In this document: in pieces, positions 59,686 through 64,000 of the stretch | How the letters are laid out: each line of letters begins with the position of its first letter | Position numbering within the stretch: the stretch's first letter is position 1 | NCBI GenBank assembly: GCA_035707805.1 | Contig: DASSTS010000051.1 | Location: 129,662 to 193,661 of the forward strand | Direction: 5' to 3' | DNA length: 64,000 bases | Source: Castellaniella sp035707805 | GTDB lineage: Bacteria; Pseudomonadota; Gammaproteobacteria; Burkholderiales; Burkholderiaceae_B | Position numbers and translations under genes: made by a program | The notes under the pieces: model-generated | Database searches by the model: none | Told to the model about the DNA's origin: nothing | What the model saw: only the letters and a program-made list of their open reading frames with translations

Positions 59686-59936
59686 CCCTGGGCCTCGATG
59701 TCCTGGTCCTCGAACAGAAAGGCCTGCATGCGGGCCGCCAGGAATTTCCGGGCCTCGGGATCGGCTAGGCTCAAGTGGTTCTCGTTGACCAGGCGCGTCT
59801 GGATGTCCAGCCATTTGGCCCAGGCGTCCTTCGAGATCTCGCGCCAGATCCGCACCCCCAGTTCGCCGGGGTAGGGCGGGTAGTCCAGGCCGGGGGCCTC
59901 ACGGTTCAGTTTGCGGCAGTGGATCATGCGGGCCAT
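59664..59936 (-). CDS. yggX: Fe(2+)-trafficking/oxidative damage protection protein YggX
   Basis: A 90-residue YggX-family protein: MARMIHCRKLNREAPGLDYP at the start, PGELGVRIWREISKDAWAKW and HLSLADPEARKFLAARMQAF. In enterics it protects iron-sulfur clusters and helps iron traffic, under SoxS control. The single conserved Cys7 is present. It ends 22 bases inside phoU in antisense orientation. It lies 48 bases upstream of rfbD's 3' end on the same strand, i.e. downstream of the rfb genes. Confidence 0.94.
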   Translation of the reverse strand: MARMIHCRKLNREAPGLDYPPYPGELGVRIWREISKDAWAKWLDIQTRLVNENHLSLADPEARKFLAARMQAFLFEDQDIEAQGYVPPSA

Positions 59937-59984
59937 GGTCGATCTCGTCTTCGGTTGAACAACGGGCTATTGTAGCGGCGCGAT

Positions 59985-60944
59985 TCAGCCGCCGCGCCAG
60001 TCTCGCAGCACCTGGTCCAGGCCTTCGCGCCAATCGCGTTGCAGCGGCCCCAGCAGGGATTCCAGCCGCGAGCCGTCCAGCCGGCTGTTCGCCGGCCGCG
60101 GTTCGGGCGAGGGCCAGTCCCGCGAGGCGATGGACTCGATCCGGGGCTCGCGCGCGATCAGGCCCAGGGCGCTCGCCCGGGCGAAGATCTCTTGCGCGAA
60201 GCCGCGCCAGCTGACCCAGGGGGCGCCGGCGAAATGATAGATGCCGCCGGGAATGTCCGGGCCTCGACCGCCGGCTGACGCGGGTGCGTCGCCCGGGGCC
60301 GCCTGCGTGCCGGCCGGGGCGGTCCGCGCCAGCCGGTCCAGGACCTGCGCCAGATGGCCCGCCCAGGTCGGGCCGCCGATCTGGTCGTCGATGACGCGCA
60401 GGATCTCGCGCTGCGCGCCGAGGCGCAGCATGGTGCGCACGAAATTCCCGCCCCAGGCGCTGAACACCCAGCTGGTGCGCACGACGATCGCATCGGGCGC
60501 CGCCCGCAGCACGGCCTGCTCGCCCAGCCATTTGCTGCGGCCGTAGGTATTCAGGGGCGCCGGCGCATCGGATTCCCGGTAGGGGCGGTTCAGCGTGCCG
60601 TCGAACACATAGTCGGTGGAGACGTGCAGCAGGCGGATGCCGCGCGCCGCGCACTGGCGGGCCAGACTGCCCGGCGCGCGCGCATTGAGCGCCATTGCGG
60701 CGTCCGCGTCGCCCGCCGCGCGGTCCACGGCCGTGTAAGCCGCGGCATTGATCAGGCAGTCGGCGGGGTGGGCGTCCAGCCAGCGGGCGACGGCGCCTTC
60801 GTCCAGGATGTCCAGGCCGGCGCGGCCGGCGAAGGTGTATGCGGCCTCGTCGCCGGGCGCGGCCAGCGCCCGCAGCGAACGGCCCAGCTGGCCGTCGGCG
60901 CCCGTCACCAGAATGCGCGGGCCGCGTCCGGGCGCGGGCCTCAT
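59985..60944 (-). CDS. rfbD: dTDP-4-dehydrorhamnose reductase
   Basis: RfbD (RmlD) reduces dTDP-4-keto-L-rhamnose to dTDP-L-rhamnose. The 319-residue protein has ILVTGADGQLGRSLRALA, VSTDYVFDGTLNRPYRESD and the catalytic YGRSKWLGEQA. RIESIASRDWPSPEPRPANS and LDGSRLESLLG match RmlD. It follows rfbB with a four-base overlap. rfbA and rfbC, needed for the complete route, are not in the window. Possibly longer than E. coli's (299) because of a Gly/Ala-rich insert near residue 225. Confidence 0.92.
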   Translation of the reverse strand: MRPAPGRGPRILVTGADGQLGRSLRALAAPGDEAAYTFAGRAGLDILDEGAVARWLDAHPADCLINAAAYTAVDRAAGDADAAMALNARAPGSLARQCAARGIRLLHVSTDYVFDGTLNRPYRESDAPAPLNTYGRSKWLGEQAVLRAAPDAIVVRTSWVFSAWGGNFVRTMLRLGAQREILRVIDDQIGGPTWAGHLAQVLDRLARTAPAGTQAAPGDAPASAGGRGPDIPGGIYHFAGAPWVSWRGFAQEIFARASALGLIAREPRIESIASRDWPSPEPRPANSRLDGSRLESLLGPLQRDWREGLDQVLRDWRGG

Positions 60945-62032
60945 CCGCCCGAGGCGGCCGGGCGGTCCGGCGCGGCCAGGCCCAGGCGCTGGCGCTGGTA
61001 GCTGCCGTCCTGGACGTGGCGGCACCAGTCGCGATGCCGCAGGTACCAGAGGACGGTCTTGCGCAGGCCGCTGGCGAAGGTCTCTTGTGGCGTCCAGCCC
61101 AGCTCGCGCTGGATCTTGTCCGCGTCGATGGCGTAGCGCAGATCGTGGCCGGGCCGGTCGGCCACGTGGGTGACGAGGTCGCGGTAGCGCGCCACGCCCG
61201 CCGGATGATCCGGCGCCAGTTCCTCGAGCAGTTCGCACAGGGCATGCACCACGTCGATGTTGCGCTGCTCGTTGTGGCCGCCGACGTTGTAGGTCTCTCC
61301 CGGCGTGCCGGATTCCACCACCCGCAGCAGGGCCCGGGCGTGATCCTCGACGTAGAGCCAGTCGCGCACCTGCAACCCCTGGCCGTAGACCGGCAGGGGC
61401 CGGCCTTCCAGCGCGTTCAGGATCACCAGGGGAATCAGCTTTTCCGGAAAATGATAGGGACCGTAGTTGTTGGAGCAGTTGGTCACCAGCACGGGCAGGC
61501 CGTAGGTGCGGTGCCAGGCGCGCACCAGGTGGTCGGACCCGGCCTTGCTGGCGGAATACGGCGAGCTGGGCGCATAGGGCGTGGTCTCGACGAAGCACTC
61601 GTCCGTCCCGGCCAGGTCGCCGTAGACCTCGTCCGTGGAAATGTGGTGGAAGCGGAAGGCGGCGCGCGCGCCCGCGTCCAGTCCGGACCAGTACCGACGG
61701 GCGGCCTCGAGCAGGGTATAGGTGCCCACCAGGTTGGTCTGCACGAACGCGGCCGGCCCGTCGATGGAGCGGTCCACGTGGGACTCGGCCGCCAGGTGCA
61801 TGACGGCGTCCGGCCGGTGCGTGGCGAAGACCCGGTCCATGCCGGCGGCGTCGCAGATGTCCAGGTGCTCGAAGGTGTAGCGGGGGTCGCCGGCGACTCC
61901 CGCCAGGGATTCGAGATTGCCGGCGTAGGTCAGCTTGTCGACGTTGACCACCGCGTGGCCGGTGGCGCCGATGAGGTGCCGGATCAGCGCGGAGCCGATG
62001 AAGCCGGCGCCGCCGGTGACGAGGATTTTCAT
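60941..62032 (-). CDS. rfbB: dTDP-glucose 4,6-dehydratase
   Basis: RfbB (RmlB) dehydrates dTDP-glucose to dTDP-4-keto-6-deoxyglucose. The 363-residue extended SDR has ILVTGGAGFIGSALIRHL, HLAAESHVDRSIDGPAAF, ISTDEVYGDLAGTDECF (catalytic Thr-Asp-Glu) and the YSASKAGSDHL Tyr-Lys pair, with NNYGPYHFPEKLIPL. It is coupled to rfbD and follows argA by nine bases on the same strand, so the three could share a transcript. Confidence 0.95.
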   Translation of the reverse strand: MKILVTGGAGFIGSALIRHLIGATGHAVVNVDKLTYAGNLESLAGVAGDPRYTFEHLDICDAAGMDRVFATHRPDAVMHLAAESHVDRSIDGPAAFVQTNLVGTYTLLEAARRYWSGLDAGARAAFRFHHISTDEVYGDLAGTDECFVETTPYAPSSPYSASKAGSDHLVRAWHRTYGLPVLVTNCSNNYGPYHFPEKLIPLVILNALEGRPLPVYGQGLQVRDWLYVEDHARALLRVVESGTPGETYNVGGHNEQRNIDVVHALCELLEELAPDHPAGVARYRDLVTHVADRPGHDLRYAIDADKIQRELGWTPQETFASGLRKTVLWYLRHRDWCRHVQDGSYQRQRLGLAAPDRPAASGG

Positions 62033-62041
62033 GGCAGGGGA

Positions 62042-63397
62042 CTAGAGCCGCTTGATGAACACCAGGCTGTTGCGGGAATGGTTGTAGTGGGCGCGCTTGT
62101 CGTGCGGCAGGTCGGAGACGCCGCCCTGCACGAAGCCGCGCTTCAGGAACCAGTGCGAGGTGCGGGTGGTCAGCACGAACAGGCGGCGGGCGCCCTGGGC
62201 GCGGGCCGTGGTCTCGGCGTGGCGCAGCAGCTTTTCGCCGTCGCCCGCCCCCTGCCATTCGGGATGCACGATCAGGCAGGCCATTTCCGCCATGCCGTCC
62301 TCGACGTAGGGGATCACCGAGACGCAGCCGTAGATCACGCCGTCGTGCTCCAGCACGGTGAATTTCTCGACGTCGCGCTCGATCACGGCGCGGCCGCGCG
62401 GCACCAGGGTGCCGTCGGCCTCCAGGGGCTCAATGAGCTGCACGATGGCCCCCACGTCGTCGGCCACGGCCGGACGCAGGTCTTCCAGCGTGTCTTCCAC
62501 GACCATGGTGCCGACCCCGTCGTGGGTGAAGATCTCCAGCAGGATGCTGCCGTCCAGGGTGTAGGGCACCAGGTGCGCCCGCGCGACCCCGCGCTTGACG
62601 GCCAGCGAGGCGTGGCGCAGGAACGCGCAGGTGTCCTCGTCCAGGACGTTCTGCGCGAGCAGGTCGTCGGCGTCCTTGCGGGCCAGTTCGGTATCCACCG
62701 AGCCGTCCATTTCGGTGACGGTCCGGTTCTGCGTCAGGAAGATCAGCTTTTCGGCCCGCAGCGCCACGGCGGCGTTGGTGGCCAGGTCTTCCATCGCCAG
62801 GTTGAAGGCTTCGCCCGTGGGGGAAAAACCCAGCGGCGACAGCAGCACGATGGCGCCCTGCGTGATGACGTTGTGCATGGCATCGACGTCCAGCTTGCGC
62901 ACCGTGCCGGCGCGCTTGTAGTCCACGCCGTCGATGACGCCCACCGGCCGGGCGGTGACGAAGTTGCCCGAGATCACCCGGATCTTGGCGTGCGACATCG
63001 GCGTATTGGGCAGGCCCTGGCTGAAGGCGGCCTCGATGTCCAGGCGGATTTCCCCGGCCGCCTCCTTGGCGCATTCCAGGGCCTCGGGAGGGGTCGGCTC
63101 GGTGCCGCGCCCGAACTGCTGGGTGTAGCCCTTCAGGCGCAGCTGCTCGTTGACCTGCGGGCGGGACCCGTGCACCAGCACCAGCTTGATGCCCAGGGCG
63201 GACAGCAGGGACAGGTCGGCCACCAGCGATTCCAGGCCCTCGTCCTCGACGAGTTCGCCGCCGAAGGCCACGACGAAGGTCTTGCCGCGGAAATCGTGCA
63301 CATAGGGCGCCACCTCGCGGAACCATCGCACGAACTGTGCGGGGGCGAATTCAGGTGCGTCCTGGGCGGAATAGGTGTCGGTATCGGGTGAACTCAT
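62042..63397 (-). CDS. argA: N-acetylglutamate synthase ArgA
   Basis: ArgA makes N-acetylglutamate, the first step of arginine synthesis, and is feedback-inhibited by arginine. The 451-residue classical enzyme has an N-terminal amino acid kinase-like domain (KTFVVAFGGELVEDEGLES, KLVLVHGSRPQVNEQLRLKG) and a C-terminal GNAT domain (MACLIVHPEWQGAGDGEKLL). Length fits proteobacterial ArgA (443). It diverges from hrpA across a 90-base gap with a palindromic -10. No arginine repressor site was recognised. Confidence 0.95.
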   Translation of the reverse strand: MSSPDTDTYSAQDAPEFAPAQFVRWFREVAPYVHDFRGKTFVVAFGGELVEDEGLESLVADLSLLSALGIKLVLVHGSRPQVNEQLRLKGYTQQFGRGTEPTPPEALECAKEAAGEIRLDIEAAFSQGLPNTPMSHAKIRVISGNFVTARPVGVIDGVDYKRAGTVRKLDVDAMHNVITQGAIVLLSPLGFSPTGEAFNLAMEDLATNAAVALRAEKLIFLTQNRTVTEMDGSVDTELARKDADDLLAQNVLDEDTCAFLRHASLAVKRGVARAHLVPYTLDGSILLEIFTHDGVGTMVVEDTLEDLRPAVADDVGAIVQLIEPLEADGTLVPRGRAVIERDVEKFTVLEHDGVIYGCVSVIPYVEDGMAEMACLIVHPEWQGAGDGEKLLRHAETTARAQGARRLFVLTTRTSHWFLKRGFVQGGVSDLPHDKRAHYNHSRNSLVFIKRL

Positions 63398-63435
63398 GGC
63401 GGATGGCAGGAGCGGGCGATGGGCGGAACCCCGAA

Positions 63436-63443
63436 ATTATAAT
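63436..63443. promoter_or_regulatory. Palindromic -10 element between argA and hrpA
   Basis: ATTATAAT (63436-63443) is self-complementary, so a consensus TATAAT occurs on both strands in the same place. Rightward transcripts would start near 63450 (38 bases before hrpA) and leftward ones near 63429 (32 bases before argA). -35 elements are poor on both sides. Confidence 0.55.
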
Positions 63444-63487
63444 GAGGGATTGGGCCCAGGCCGACCTCATTCGCGGAATTCATCGTT

Positions 63488-64000
63488 TTGCCAGAAAAAT
63501 CCTCACCAGACGCCGCCCGGCGCGACCGCCCGGACGCGCCGCAGACCGCCAGGCCCGCCGATGGCAAGCCGGCCGGCCGCGGCTCCGGACGCCGTGCGCC
63601 GCGCCCGCGCGGCCCGCAGCCGGTCGACGCCGGCCGTGCGCCCGCGGGCGCCGGCGACCGCCCGCTGCCCGCGATCTCCTATCCGGAGGACCTTCCAGTC
63701 AGCGCCTGCCGCCAGCAGATCGCCCGGGCCATCGCCGATCACCCGGTGGTGATCGTCTGCGGCGAGACCGGCTCGGGCAAGACCACGCAGCTGCCCAAGA
63801 TCTGCCTGGAACTCGGCCGCGGCCGCCAGAAGATGATCGGCCATACCCAGCCGCGCCGCCTGGCGGCGACCTCGGTGGCCAAGCGCATCGCCGAGGAGCT
63901 GAATACGCCCATGGGCGAGGTGGTGGGCTACCAGGTGCGCTTCAACGACCGCACCGGCCCGAACGCGTCCATCAAGCTGATGACCGACGGCATCCTGCTG
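63488..64000 (+). CDS. hrpA: ATP-dependent RNA helicase HrpA, N-terminal part (partial)
   Basis: An open frame starts at TTG 63488 and runs off the right edge; 171 residues are visible. After a disordered Arg/Pro-rich start of about 70 residues come YPEDLPVSACRQQIARAI, Walker A VIVCGETGSGKTTQLPKICL near residue 92 and the motif Ia TQPRRLAATSVAKRIAEEL, which identify a DEAH-box helicase of the HrpA type. HrpA unwinds RNA and acts on stalled ribosomes in E. coli. There is no in-frame ATG before the conserved part; GGA lies ten bases upstream of the TTG. Confidence 0.85.
   Translation, partial: MPEKSSPDAARRDRPDAPQTARPADGKPAGRGSGRRAPRPRGPQPVDAGRAPAGAGDRPLPAISYPEDLPVSACRQQIARAIADHPVVIVCGETGSGKTTQLPKICLELGRGRQKMIGHTQPRRLAATSVAKRIAEELNTPMGEVVGYQVRFNDRTGPNASIKLMTDGILL

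Overview
The window is a GC-rich chromosomal segment of a betaproteobacterium, almost certainly Burkholderiales and most like Alcaligenaceae (Bordetella/Achromobacter relatives). The basis is family-level protein similarity and gene order: scpB-rluB-rimP-nusA-infB-rbfA-truB-typA, rpsF-priB-rpsR-rplI-dnaB, alaC-hom-thrC, and xseB-ispA-dxs-folE2. I cannot fix the genus. Coding density is very high, all genes look intact, and I see no insertion sequence, prophage, CRISPR array, tRNA, rRNA or integrated island.

Layout. 1-10.2 kb: translation/transcription housekeeping run, with a structured attenuator-like leader before rimP. 10.2-14 kb: accessory genes (EamA transporter, AraC regulator, a hydrolase-acetyltransferase fusion, an EcsC-family protein). 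14-17.1 kb: basic amino acid ABC importer. 17.2-26.2 kb: LOG-family protein and polA back to back, Na/Pi cotransporter with htpX, a second EamA transporter, a rhodanese, and a Rieske oxygenase. 26.4-30.4 kb: xseB-ispA-dxs-folE2 (isoprenoid and GTP-cyclohydrolase steps). 30.4-33.4 kb: ribosomal protein and primosome genes, then dnaB. 33.4-37.2 kb: pdxA, phoH, bcp and a Mth938-like gene on the minus strand. 37.3-41.2 kb: alaC-hom-thrC. 41.3-43.9 kb: Lrp-type regulator divergent from ornithine cyclodeaminase and arginase. 43.9-46.9 kb: hpnCDE squalene genes. 47-51.7 kb: alr, an SDR, radA, a TauE-type exporter and Kdo kinase. 51.7-55.7 kb: putrescine importer. 55.7-59.9 kb: Tat-exported carbonic anhydrase, PiT, rpiA, phoU, yggX. 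60-64 kb: rfbD, rfbB, argA and the start of hrpA.

How parts connect. Dxs and IspA supply farnesyl diphosphate, which HpnD, HpnC and HpnE turn into squalene. Arginase and ornithine cyclodeaminase give arginine to proline; the His/Arg-type and putrescine importers bring in related substrates, and argA starts arginine synthesis. Three phosphate proteins (an NptA-like cotransporter, PiT, PhoU) lie in the window, and phoU has a near-canonical Pho box. KdkA and RfbB/RfbD point to surface polysaccharide.

No wholly new multi-gene system is evident. The most notable items are the rimP leader terminator, the Pho box, the hydrolase-GNAT fusion, the enlarged two-cysteine loop in the Rieske protein plus a terminator-like hairpin in its leader, polA/LOG start codons that overlap head to head, palindromic -10 elements between divergent genes, and hairpins that absorb both stop codons of convergent genes.
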